Notes: generated from the letters alone by a model not told the origin. A stretch of DNA of 64,000 nt from Linnemannia schmuckeri (GCA_029449235.1 JANATG010000015.1:248001-312000), one strand, 5' to 3'; shown: positions 21,687 to 33,632, counted from the first letter of the stretch. Program-made: numbers and translations.

Positions 21687-24600
21687 TTACAACAGGTGGT
21701 TCTTGAAGGATCGCATGCGACCCATGCGACCGATAGGATGATCCTTCTTGGTCACAACACTGACCAAGTTCAGTCCACCACCTCCACCTCCGCGACAACC
21801 TAAAGTTTCATCTTCACTGTCGTCGCTCATCACATGAGCCCCTCCTGGTCCACTTCCGCCAGGTCCTCGCTGATGTGTCTTCTTGCGCCGGCGTGAATGC
21901 TTGTTCGACCGAGACGATCCCATCCGATTGGGACCTCGAGACCCGCTCGACCTCATGCGGATAGGCATATCGTAATCTCTCTCACCGTCACCATCATCGT
22001 CGTGGTTGTCATGGTCCGTCGTATCGTCCTGTGCAATCCCTTCATCTTCCTCCTCTTCTTCTTCCTCTTCCTCGTCGTCTTCCTCCTCCTCCTTGAAATG
22101 CCGGACTGAACCAGTAGCACCATCAGAAGAAGGCGACGGAACAGAGGGCGTATCCGGGCTATCTCCACCAGCACTACCTACACCACCAGAACCACCAAGG
22201 ACAGCCATACTGCGACGCTGCAAGAGCTCCCGCTTCTTCTTCTGAAGCAACTTGCGCTCATGGCTCTCCTTCTGCTCTCGCGCAAGATCCGCCCGAGCAT
22301 CCAACCACTTCTCGAGGATCGAGCACAGCTCCTCCTTCTTGATCGGCTTGGACAGATAGGCGTTCATTCCGCTGGCCAGACACTTCTCACGATCGCCAGG
22401 CATCACACAGGCTGTCATGGCGACGATAAACGGTTCCGTATCCGTGATGCCGTCCACGGACTTGCGGATCTCTTCCGTCGCCTCGAGACCATCCTTGACG
22501 GGCATCCAGACATCCATAAAGATCAGATCATACTGCTTCACTTCGGCATCTGATCCCAAGCCCGATCTAGATCCATCATCACCACCATTAGCGGCACCTC
22601 CAGAGGTCTTGGGCGAAGCTGATCCCTTCTTGGCTTTGACAGCAGCCTCGGCGCGAGCTTTACACTTGTCGATAGCTTCTTGACCATTGTTGGCTAGATC
22701 GGGTGTAATGCCCATCCGTCCAAGCATCCTCGAGATTACCTTCTGGTTGACAGGGTTGTCATCTACCAGGAGACACTCGAGAGTTTCGAGCTGACGCTTC
22801 CGCTCGTGCTCACGGTTGTTCAGATCCGCGGCCGGTTGAGGAGCCATTGGCCAGGATCCAGTCATCAATCCATGGAACATCCTGAACAACTTGACTTGCT
22901 TGACAGGCTTGCTAAGGTATCCGACCGAGGGGTCCGCACTGCAAGCTCCAAAATCCTGTCCACTGCCACCAGAAGTAGGCGGGGAAATGGGAGATGGAAG
23001 GTTGTCCGTGAAGCTGTTGGACCGGTCATGGAGGGTGCCTCTTGGTGGAACAGCCAACATGTTACTGTTGATGATGTTGAGATTGCAAGTCCCAGTCGTC
23101 GGGTAAGGGCGGGATTGCAAGACCTCCTTGTCTTTGGCGGCCGACGATCGAGAGTGGGTACTTTTACTGTCCGTCAGACTCTCTTGACTGCTCTGGCCAC
23201 GAATGGATCGGGTAGGGGTCTCGGAAGCGCTGCCTACAGAGTCAACACCTTCAGTCAATAGTGGAGCTACAACACCGCTGACCCCACCAGGGAAGGTGGG
23301 TTGGGCGTGGCGGTGATACGAGACAAGAACACAAGGAACAGGAGTCGTCCTCTTGTGGCAGATCACTTCACCGCTTTCGGGATCACGGTAATCCTCGTTG
23401 GGGATCATGCGGACTTGGTGGAGGACGGCCAGACCTGGATGGATCTTGGTCTGGGGCTTGTCGACATCAATCATGATCACATCAGCCTGACTTGGGTTCT
23501 GGCGAAGGTATTCAAGACCCTTGGGGACACTCAGGACCAACACCCTTTGGAAACCCCATGTCGACGATTGGTACCGCCACGATGTCCTGCTGACTCGGCG
23601 GTCATCCAGGATCAGCAGCGTCTTCTCCTTGAAGAACTCCAAGTTCAGCTGCTGAGCGACAGTGGGACTGGCCTTGGGCGACTCGAGCAGTGTCGTAAAA
23701 TAGAACGTCGAACCAACACCTTCCTCAGATTCGGCCCACATCTCACCGTCCATGACCTCGACCAGCTTCTTGGAGATGGCCAGACCCAATCCAGTGCCAC
23801 CAAAATTACGGGTCACAGACTCGTCGGCCTGGGAGAAGCTCTTAAATAGCCGGTCCATGCGCTCAGCAGGGATACCACATCCTTGATCGGCTACCGACCA
23901 AAGGAGATCCACATGAGTCTCGTCTTGGGCGAGAGCCTTCGCCTCCTGCGCTAACGAGCCCAGGGTCTGCAACCGGTTCTTACTTCCGGGTCTTGATGAC
24001 GTAGCGCGACTGTGAATCCGGTCCAGGTCAGACTCTGTCGAACCTTGATCGGTATGGAGCAAGAGGCCAGAAGACTCTTGGACAGTCTCCTCCGGATCGT
24101 CCTCCGCATAGATCCTAGCACCAGTTCCAAAGGTCAGCTTGGGTTTCGGCTCCAGCTTGACGACAATGTTACCCTTCTCTGTGAACTTGATGGCGTTACT
24201 CAAGAGGTTGAGCAGGACTTGTCGAATCCTAACCAAGTCTCCGAGGGCTTGCATGGGAGTTTCGGGGTGAACCACAAATGCCAGACCGAGCCCTTTGGTG
24301 CCAGCTTGCATCGAGACGAGGTTACAGACAGACTCCAGTAGCCAGGGCAGGTCCAGAAGTTCGGGAGCGAGCTTGAGCTTGCCCGATTCAATCTTGCTGT
24401 AGTCCAGAATGTCGTCAATGACAGCCATCAGCTGGTTTCCGCTCGACTCAATCGTCTCGGCGCAGTCCATCAAGTCTGGCGAAAGGTCTGATTCCAACAG
24501 GATGCGCGACATACCAATGACCGCGTTCATGGGCGTTCTATCATCATATCATTGAAAAAAGATGCATAAAACTGTCAATTGTCCATTCCACGTTTTCAGT

Positions 24601-27600
24601 GAGGCCATGAAAAAGCTTAAATTTACAGTGTGACATATGTCATACCTGATCTCGTGGGACATGTTGGCCAAAAAGTTGGACTTTGCGCGGGCAGCTTCCT
24701 CGGCGTGGTTCTTGGCTTGGTTGAGGTCGATCAAAAGGGCTTCAGTGCGAAGACGCTCCTCCTCCAGCTCGGCCGTACGGGTCTGCAAGTGCATCGTTCG
24801 CGTCCTAACCAATTCTTCCATGTCGTTCGCGTACTTCTCTAACAGCGCCGCCATGCCGCCAATCATATCCCCGTCGGGGCTAATCAGTCGCAGACGATGA
24901 ATGATGGTCGCAAACGATGGTCGCAGGCACGGGTCTGGCTGCAGACAGTTGCGAATCAAATGGTTGACGGCTCCAATGCTCTCGTCTGAGGCATCGTCCA
25001 GCAAGAAATCAGGTCGCAGGTTCTCGTTCTTGATTTGATCCAGCAGCATCGAAGGTCCTTCGACCGGGTCCAGAATCGCCAGCTGACGCGCATAAGGTGT
25101 CTTGCGGGTCATGATCTCGTTAAAGATGATACCGGCACTGAACACATCACCACTCTTACTGGCAGTCTTGTGGAAGACAGAGCCGCGGTGGATCATGTTT
25201 TCGGGGGCAACCCATCGACCATCCTGGATTTCTTGAAGAGTCCTGGCGACACGGTACTCTTCCATTTCCATGGGATCCTCTGGCAGATTGTTGATATGGA
25301 AGGGAAGAGAGTGGGCTGATCCATTACCAAAGAGACTTTCGCCACTGATGCGCAACGAGTTCCTATGAACAGTGCCGCCTTGGCTCAGCTCGCTTGATCC
25401 CGTGCTTGTATGAGCCATCCGTCCGTATCCCGGTTGTTGAGTCGCCGTCAGCTCCCTCAATCCATATCCTCCAACCTTGACCTCCCAGCGGCTGGTAATA
25501 AGACAGTTGGCTGATTTTAAGTCGCCGTGGAACTGGATCTTAGACTGATGCAAAAACTCCATCGCGCGGGAAATGTCGCTCATGAACGACAGCTTAAAGA
25601 GCCAATTAAAATTGAGGTCCGGGTTCGCCAAAACTTCGGTCAGTGTTCCCTTAGAACAGTGCTCGGTTACCACACAAACATCTGGTGGCTGAAGACAGAC
25701 ACCGACCAGCTCCACCAGCTTAGGATGTCGCAGTTCCATCACGTCCATGATCTCGATCCGGAGTTTACGTGTCAGATGCACCTTGGATCCCCCAATACGC
25801 CGGACAAAGACAGGCAGGTTGCGGTAAACGCCAATTGCCTTTCCGGTATCATCCATAGGTTGAATTCCTAAGTTGCCTCCGACGAATGTTGAGTGACTAC
25901 GTTGAAACATCCCGGTGGGTCGACCACTTGCTCTACGTTCTCCACTTCCGCCTCCACCGCCTTCTATATCTGACCTGTAGGACATATGTTTGTGCTCGAT
26001 CATCGACCCAGAGTCCTGAGAGCCAAGGCCGCTGTCTGAATCATGATAAAGTCCCATGATCTTCTTGTAGTCCAGCATCCATGAGTCGTCCGCAAGTCGG
26101 GAACGTTTCCGGCGATTACGGAGGGCATAGACCACCAGCGTGCCGACGATGGCCGCGAACAGGAGCAGACCCAAAGGCAGAAAAATAGCCAGGGTAATGC
26201 TGTTGGACTTTTGTTTGTTGTAAAAGTAATCTTGACAGGCCAAAGTCGTCTGACCAAATTCTTCGCAGCTCATGCAGCTACTGGAACCCGTTCTGTTGGT
26301 GAAGGTGCCGAAAGGGCATGCGGTGCAGTTGAGACTGTTGTACTTGTCGCTGTAAAAATTGGTCGGGCAGGGCTGACAGTAAGGGTTACCGACGTGGTGT
26401 CCGTCTTTGGTCTGACAATAGAGCGAGGTCCGGTTGCGATCCTTGTTGAAGACTTGACCCTTGTCGCAGACGTAGTCAATCATCGTAGGTCCTGTGGCGA
26501 TGAAATCCCAGGTCTTGTCCTGAAGAACTGTCGAAAATGCGAGCTCAAAGACCGACATAAATCCATTTAGGTAGGATTGTTGCGACCAGACCTTCCAGAC
26601 TTTTCCTGCGATATAATCCACTAAAGCTGTCGATGATCGTCCTGTGGTGGTGACTAGAACCTTGTCGCCCACATCTCCTTTCGAGACCAGGTACTTGATG
26701 TTCTCGAAAAGCATGGTCGACGTGGTGTGGATGCTGTCGTACTTGTATTCAACTCCGACTTCGGCAATCTTTCTCGATGCACCAGACAGATCGCCGGGAA
26801 GGAGTCGAACGCAGTAGGTGTCGAAGGGTGGGAGGAAAGTGGACCCATACAGCTCTGTCATCCTAGTATAGAGCCCCCGACACATAAGCATCTGTTGCTC
26901 GGGCTCATCGTTCTGGACAATGCAGATTGGCTGGGCGCGTCCACCGGCAAGAATGGCGTTCGCGTATTCCACGCCCGCCTCGTATCCGTTCTCGCCGATC
27001 CAGGATAAGCTCTGATGAGGTGGCCAGTGAAATGTCGATCCGATGCCGACAATCGGCAGAGGCAGGACCTGATCCAACGTATGGTTCCAGGGAGGCTGAA
27101 CCTCGCATTGGTTCCCCAAACTAGGCCTGCCCGGGATTCGATCGTCACACATTCGCTGCAGAGTCTTGTTGGCGTGCGAAGTCCTTTCAGGGATCAGCCC
27201 AATTGTCTGATTGAGAGCATACTGGATGTAGGTATCACGGGCGTTGCTCATGAGCAGTCCTTGAGTATTCGAGTCGTTCAAGGCTAAGTTGATGCTGAAC
27301 TCGACTACCTCCTGTCGGATGGGTTGGTCGTATCGATATTCTGTCATCGTCCAGTTGAGAAACTGTGCCGCGTCGCGTGCGCCCGTCGACAAGGCATCCC
27401 AATGTTCGTTGATTGGCGAGCTATTATCAAAGTCACGAAAAGCGTTAAGATTAATATCAAGGTCAAAGAGCGCATGTTGGAAACCCCAAAATGGACATTG
27501 AAGAGTGGGAACTGAGCTACTTGCCTTCCGGTGATCATGCTGAAACCTTTCGAGTACTCCAAAAAGTTGCCAAGCGTCCACTCTTCTTGCGCAAGCATAT

Positions 27601-29439
27601 CCTTGGCATTGGAAGGTATCACCAGCTTAGGGCCAGTAATGATCTTGTCCTGGCTAATCGTCTCGCCCACATTCAGCTATACGAATAGCATTCAGTATGA
27701 AATTAGCCATTTACGTTTCTACACGTGAAGGAAGCACATCTGAGTACTTGCATTTACCCGCTAGCGCATGTCGTTTCTTTACCTGGATGTAGATCAGCAG
27801 GAAGGCCATGATGGTTTGAATATACATCAAGCTAGAGATAGAGTAATGCAAATTTCCCTTGTCCATACTCTTTAACATGGGTCGGTTAAAGTCAAACGAG
27901 GCAATCTTGAAAGGGCGGGTGCCGTTGAGGTTGGTGGCTAGCACTAAGTTGAGCTCCATGAAGGTCGTCGCAGTTAGATACACAATACCGGTGACAGACC
28001 GACGATCGCGGATGTTGTCGGATACCGACTGAGCATAGGCGGGACCAGTGCCGTTTCGATTTCCCTTCTCGAGGTAAATGACGTGCTCTGTCAAGTTGGA
28101 TGAGGCACCAGTGTCGGCCTGAAGAAAGGCGCTTAGAACACCGTTGCAACGCTCAAGCAAGGCTGGGATGCGGTGGGCGCCGTTGATGCAAACAAAGTCT
28201 TTGACGCCTGTGTGCAAAGAAAAGACAGCAAGGATGAAAAGAGAGGATAAGTAATGAGATCAATGAATGGAAGTCAAGGTCTAATATGAGTTTAGGATCA
28301 CGTAATATGCTAATGTAAGGATATACTTGCCATCTTCAACCATCTCTTGACCGATAAGACGCCCTGCTTCATACTAATACAGGTCAATGAAGATATAATG
28401 TTGACAACGTTAGACAACCCCCTTTATTGCATTTCGTACCAACGGGTGGTTTTTTCAGTTGTGACATTCATGTTTAAGTAGCTGACGTTGTAGCTTACAT
28501 CGTCTGACATGATGGCGGGGATACCCAGTTCTTTGGCTGTCTGCAGCCCGGTATAAACGGCAATGACGGGAATGTTCTTTTCACGGGCTGCACGGATGGG
28601 TCCCCTTAGGACATCTGGATCAGGGATCGAGACAACAAGGGCATCGACCGGGTACTGGATCGCATTGTAGATGGCAGTACTCATCCGATTGGCGTCGTAC
28701 TCCATTCCTGACATATCATCTGTGAGTGACATTGGCACAGTCAGTTTTGCATCTAGCTTTGGGTCGTCTCCCGTCAAAGCCAATGCTAAAGCAGTAGGTC
28801 ATAGAGAAAGTATACAAATGTGAACATCAAGGGTGTGTAAATGGAGTAAGAGACGTCAAGGCCATAATGGCATCAAGGACTAGTTGAACTTATAGATCAA
28901 TTTGGCATGGTTTGCTTACCATGGGTGATAAGCGATACACGAGGAATGCGGATAGTGTGTGTGCAATTGGGGGATGATGAGGGATAGTCCTTGAAGGTGG
29001 TGATGCCTTGGTGGGTAGTAGGTGGGACCAAGGGAGTGGGTACTGGGACGGCGGGTGGAGTGGGGATGACGATTTCTGTCGAGGTGACAGGGGGTTGTTC
29101 TGTCTTTGGTGTTGGTGGCGGAGGTGGAGGTGCGACAACAGATGTTGTCTGTGCATTGACAATGAAGGTCGGGCCGAGGCATGATAGATTGAAGAGAATA
29201 GTGAAGATGAGGGCGAGGAACAGAAAGTAGGAGGTGAAGCACGATCGATGTCGAAGAGGACGATGGGTGATCGAGGAGGAGGAGGACAATGAACGATAGA
29301 GGGCGACAGGGGAGATTGCAGCGGCTGTCGGGTGAAGGGGGTCCTCCTCGTCCCCAGTGTCGGTGGAGGCGGTCGGAGGAACGATGACGGTGACCCTGGG
29401 GGACAAGGACGGTGCCGCTGCAGCGCAGGAGCGCCTCAT
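21687..29439 (-). CDS. Receptor-type hybrid histidine kinase with tandem periplasmic-binding domains and receptor-cyclase-like pseudokinase
   Basis: Seven exons (28920-29439, 28499-28785, 28331-28373, 27783-28207, 27525-27676, 24646-27420, 21687-24537) join in phase to 2350 residues. Order: signal anchor (about 67-95); Pro-rich linker; periplasmic-binding module A (about 165-470, with IMSDDYEAGRLIGQEM); module B (about 475-800, TGSSPINEHWDAL); GCC2/GCC3 Cys-rich module (823-861); membrane span (883-909); kinase-homology domain (1006-1327); signalling helix (1334-1388); HisKA with SHEIRTPMN (His1398); HATPase with N-box NLLSNAIKF, DQGCGIP and GGTGLGL; a degenerate, insert-bearing receiver (about 1705-1963); a canonical receiver (1986-2148; Asp2076 in FMDVWMP, Lys2131); acidic/basic tail. 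The pseudokinase has HGDLKSANC but GYG for DFG and Arg where VAIK Lys belongs. Predicted to sense a small ligand outside and drive a phosphorelay. Two introns use GC donors. Confidence 0.9.
27421..27524 (-). other. GC-AG intron in the histidine kinase gene
   Basis: The donor is AAG|GCAAGT, the acceptor ATAATAG|CTC. The phase-2 join gives MITGSSPINEHWDAL, a typical start of a sugar-binding-type domain. The nearby GT two bases downstream breaks the frame. Confidence 0.75.
28208..28330 (-). other. GC-AG intron in the histidine kinase gene
   Basis: The donor is GATG|GCAAGT, the acceptor CACACAG|GCGTC. The phase-1 join gives VEDGVKDFVCINGA, continuing the periplasmic-binding fold. No GT donor in frame is available nearby. 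It follows a 43-nt exon. Confidence 0.75.
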
Positions 29440-30883
29440 ATCCACAGTGGCGGCAAGATGGGAAGTGTCTGTGGGGATCGGCAAGGTGTTGTGTGCCTTG
29501 TCAGTTGTTATTGTTTGGAGATGTAGTGTGGTGGAGTGTGGAGTACGAGAATAAGAATAGGAATAGGAAGGAAGAAGAAAGAGTCAAGCAGGTAGTTGGA
29601 ATAGATATCTCGAGCAATTAAGATAGTTGTCGTAGTGGTTGTTGTTGTTCTTTGTTCGTACACTAGTGCGGGTCGAAGTTGACGTTAGTCAAAAGTGTGT
29701 GTTGTTGTTGTTGTTGATGTAGAGTATGTCAGTGAGATTGAGATTGAATGAATGGGTGAGTGAATGGGCGTTGTGCAAGGGTGCAGCAGAGTGAAGAAAA
29801 AATGGAGTTAATCGTTGCAGTGTGTATATGTGGGCGCAAAAGTGGGAAGGAGTGTGAGTGTGGAGAGTGAGTCGAGAGAGGATGAGTGGAGAGTGTGTGA
29901 GTGTGTGTGCAATAGTAATAAGGAAAGTAAGAAGTGTGCAGTCAATGAATGAATGAATGAATGATTCAATGTGCAAAGGAATGGACAATCGACTGAATGC
30001 GATGCAGGGTGTGTGTGTGTTTACGTGTGGGAGGAAGGGTGGGGTGGGATGAAGGAAAGGAGTGATTGAGAGGAGAGACAGAACACACAAGACATAAGAG
30101 ACAAGAGACAAGAGACAAGAAGAGTCAATACTCGTTTTGCTGGCCCACAAAGTCAAATGTATCTCTGATTGTGGGCAGAGCGGCATATATCGAGAAAAAT
30201 ATCAAATATTTGCTGAATACTGTAGTGGGTGTGAGCAATGGCAATGATGAACAAAAAGTAAGAGCCCTGTTGCTTTGTGTACTTCTACTGTCTGCTTACT
30301 CAGTCAGTCTAAGCAACAGAGGAAGAAGGAAAAAAAGTCCGGCTAGAAGCCAGCCGACATTAGTTCAAATATCAAAAACTATTTCGGGCTGGTTTTTCTC
30401 GTCTGAGACAAGAGTACGAGGGCGAGAATAAAGAGAAAGAAGGGCGTCAAAATTCTTCTCGTTTCTTGTTCGACTTGTTGTATGCTACTTCTTTTTACCC
30501 ACCTTTTCCCAGCTGAAAAAAAATTGTACATGCGACCAGAAAATGGATCATGCCAACCCACCGACCTAGCAAATCACCTCTCCTCTCTCGTCCCTCTTCT
30601 CTCTTCTCTCTTCTCTCTTCTCTCTTCTCTCTTCTCTCTTCAACAACAACAACAATTTGCCAATAATAACAAAGCAACAAAGAAAACAACAACAGCTCCA
30701 GCTTGCAGTCAAACAGTCCGACGGTTGTTCCTTGCCAACAGAATCAACTTTATTTTTTCACTTGCCATTTTGGGACTTGAGCAATCATCGTCATCATTAG
30801 ACCGACATATCAGAAATGAAATAAAATTCCTTTTCATAGAACGATTGTAGAAAGAAGAAACTACGTAGACAGTGAATGATTAT
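29440..30883. other. Upstream region of the histidine kinase gene
   Basis: 1.4 kb between the histidine kinase start and the palmitoyltransferase stop. It contains short GT/TG repeats, a GAAT tetranucleotide repeat (about 29943-29963) and a heptanucleotide array (30593-30641) followed by CAA repeats. No coding signal. Confidence 0.4.
30593..30641. repeat. Heptanucleotide tandem array (CTCTTCT)n
   Basis: About seven near-perfect copies of CTCTTCT in a row, followed at once by CAA trinucleotides (about 30641-30655). A simple-sequence microsatellite. Confidence 0.9.
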
Positions 30884-32767
30884 CTAAACCATTTCAACCA
30901 ATTCATCAACACGCGACTGTCGCACCTCCGTCGGACCAAACCAGCGCTTTGACATCAGAGACCGAGAAGACGACGATAAGGGTACTCCTCCTGCTGCTGC
31001 TTGTGCTGCTACTGACGTGTCATTGGGCGACAACGACGATGCTGACAAGAACGACATCGGCGACTCAAAATCAGATTCATCCCGATCTCCCATGTCACTC
31101 CTCATTTTGAACTGAATGCCATCCCCAAGCATCGGTTGAGGCCACAGCCATAACAGTGGGTTCTGACCAAGGATCTCTTGAAAGTTTGTCAACACTCCCA
31201 GGTGGTACGGGCATTTGACCTGTTTTTTTAGCGGCCCAAGGATAGAGACATTAATAAACAGTTAACGACCCTCTTCACAGAAAAAGGAACGACTACAGTT
31301 CAAGCAAAAGAATAAAAGAAGAAAATTCGCCTGTCTGTAACTGAAAAAGAACGATAACAATCTAAACAAGAACAACAAGAGAAAAGGAAGCCGAAACGAG
31401 ACTAACCTCACGAATCTTGCCTCGGCGGATAATGGTCAAAACTCGGTCTTTCTCCCAGCTCTCGATCGTAGTGGTATTGCTGGAGATGCACCAAAAATGG
31501 TAAGTGGTCAAAATGCTTATCCCAAACAAGACTGAGCCGTCCAAGCACAAGTCCACCACTATCATGATCATTTGTTCCTGGGTTGGCGCATTCTGCAAAT
31601 TCTATGAGCGCATGACATACATGGAACATATATTGGGTTCAAATAATGAGTAAGCAGCACGAGGGTGGAGAGCAACGTCTCTGCATGCGCGCATATCATA
31701 GAGTGTACTGTACAACCATGGCGTTGTGCAAATTTACAACTTACGAGTCCGAGTTTTTCATTCTCGTAGGCTTCAACACACCGGAGGATAAGTAGCACTG
31801 CACAGTAGAAGGTTGAGATGGTGGTCCAGGTAATGAAGCGCACAAAGTGGCCATAGTTGTAATAGCCAATGCAGTTCCGCACCCACGGACAATGATGGTC
31901 CATCTTGAGGACACATTTTTTGCATGTTCGACAGTGGTGTGTTCGAGGTGGTTTGTAGGCGTCGCAGGTGCGGCAGTAGCGAGGTGTGTGTGTTGTCTTT
32001 TTGTACTCGATACTCGATCCGTCAATTGGGGGACACTATGCGATAGTTTTGCACAATGGTGAGCATCATCAGTAAACACAGCTCAAGTATGTGCAACAAA
32101 GTAGCGGAGATCATTATTGAGATAAACGAGGTGGTGAGCCACAAGCGGAGGAGCACAAAAGTGACGACGATGATAATGTAGAAAGGAAGAGGTGTGTACG
32201 CCAAACAAGTGCTCTATTGACCAGAGACTGAAACCAAAAGGCCATCTCTACCCTTATTTCTCTCCCTCTCTTTCGAGTTTTCTTGTTTCGGTGTATATCC
32301 AACGAGCCACAGAGTCCGATAGGGTCAAGAGGAGGGCATGGTTGGTTAACACTTACCCAGTCAAGTGGAGGCGATCCCGGGTTGGTCGCCATGGTCAGAT
32401 AGTAATTCCAGCACAGCATGACGAGCGAACAGTTGAACGGAACAAGATACAATAGCGCCCGTACATTCAGATTGGCCCACATCACCGACAGATATCCAAA
32501 CGTCGGCACATTGCTGTTCTCGCCAATACTACTATCCTCAACTCCTCCTGCTCCTAATGGCTGCATCCCTAGACCGTTCCCAAACGGGTCCAGCGCCTCG
32601 ATAGGGTTCATCGGTACAAAGGCGGCGGCGTGGTGTGATGAGGCGGAAGAAGTCGTCCAGGAACCAAAGAGCCATGGCCAAAAAACAAAGACCTGGGATG
32701 AGATGGCGATGAAGGAGAAGAGGGTCCAGGCTAGGAAAGCAATCCATTTGTCGTTGCTGCCGCCCAT
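30884..32767 (-). CDS. DHHC-type protein S-palmitoyltransferase (Pfa4/ZDHHC6-like)
   Basis: Four exons (32357-32767, 31745-32035, 31407-31601, 30884-31219) join in phase to 410 residues. The enzyme transfers palmitate from acyl-CoA to cysteines of membrane proteins. Two membrane spans precede the zinc finger, then the Cys-rich domain RYCRTCDAYKPPRTHHC ... CKKCVLKMDHHCPWVRNCIG carries the DHHC catalytic Cys. Two more spans follow, then the TTxE motif (SNTTTIESWE) and a CPYHLGVLTNFQEILG block resembling the region after TTxE in Pfa4. NPGSPPLDW before the finger also fits Pfa4-type enzymes, which act in the ER. The exon 3 acceptor may be 9 nt further on (31592). The Ser-rich C terminus has no recognised domain. 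Confidence 0.92.
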
Positions 32768-32992
32768 TGCGCTTGTTTGTGAGTGGTGTTCTCCTCTCCT
32801 TGCTATGTCCGTGTAAAAGTTCCGGTTCTTGTTTCCTCTCTGAGTTGAGTTGATGTACAGGTGATGAATGGTAAGTTCTATATGTGTGGTTTTAATTTGC
32901 TCGTCACTTCAACAGGCCCAGGAGGGAACTCCTGAGATCCAAGCCGAACAAAATCACGGGATTTTAGCACGCCCTTAAGCAGCTTTTTTTTT

Positions 32993-33001
32993 TTATCAGA
33001 T
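32993..33001 (-). promoter_or_regulatory. Iron-GATA site upstream of cytochrome b561, site 1
   Basis: Reads TTATCAGAT on plus, ATCTGATAA on minus: a perfect ATCWGATAA match, 856 bp before the b561 ATG and 226 bp before the palmitoyltransferase ATG. Confidence 0.45.
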
Positions 33002-33026
33002 TAAAAATTCACAAGCATGCTTTTTT

Positions 33027-33035
33027 TTATCTGAT
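33027..33035 (-). promoter_or_regulatory. Iron-GATA site upstream of cytochrome b561, site 2
   Basis: Reads TTATCTGAT on plus, ATCAGATAA on minus: a perfect match 26 bp from site 1, forming a pair. Confidence 0.45.
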
Positions 33036-33069
<34 letters not shown>

Positions 33070-33623
33070 CAACTCGTGCTTTGCTTTTTCTTTCCTCTCT
33101 GCCCCTATTCCTCCCAATTTTGTTGTGTCTGTCCTGCAGCTGACCCTCTCTTCTCTCTCCCTTTTTCTCTCTTTTCAAGTCTGTTACTAGTAAGTAGTAC
33201 GCCCATGACACGGATGAGTGAAAATGTTTTGACATGGAGACTCATCTTCATTGCAACCGTGTCATTTTTGAATCATAAAACCGAAACACGAAACAAGAAG
33301 GGACAAAACATACGCCTATGACTTCACAATATTATATCAGTAAAAGAAAGAGATGACAACCTTGGTTGCGGAAGAAAGAAAGAGGAACAGAAAGAGATAG
33401 GAGGTCTGTTGATCCCAAGGACGAATATGATTGACATGGTGAGAGACAGACAGGCATGATACTCGATGCAGCAGACGCAGAAGAAAGGAAAAAAAAAACA
33501 AAAAGAAAGGAAGGATGGAGAAAGTGTGGGAGGAATCTGATGCGGAGGAGGGAGATGTACATCGAAAGAGGTGGAGTAAATGTGGGAAAGTGTCGGACCC
33601 GACTGTTGGATGCCTCTATACTA

Positions 33624-33632
33624 TTATCTGAT
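33624..33632 (-). promoter_or_regulatory. Iron-GATA site upstream of cytochrome b561, site 3
   Basis: Reads TTATCTGAT on plus: a perfect ATCWGATAA match 225 bp before the b561 ATG, the closest to that gene. Confidence 0.45.

Noticed and set aside
22806..23849. Long plus-strand frames antisense to the histidine kinase
   Set aside because: The minus strand encodes unmistakable HATPase and receiver motifs here.
27519..27520. GT donor (CAA|GTAGCT) for the histidine kinase intron
   Set aside because: It is out of phase with the acceptor at 27421; the overlapping GC donor AAG|GCAAGT is in phase.
28424..28498. Continuation of the second histidine kinase exon to a stop or to a GTACGA donor
   Set aside because: Splicing at GAT|GTAAGC joins SDD to YEAGRLIG, the expected binding-protein motif, in phase.
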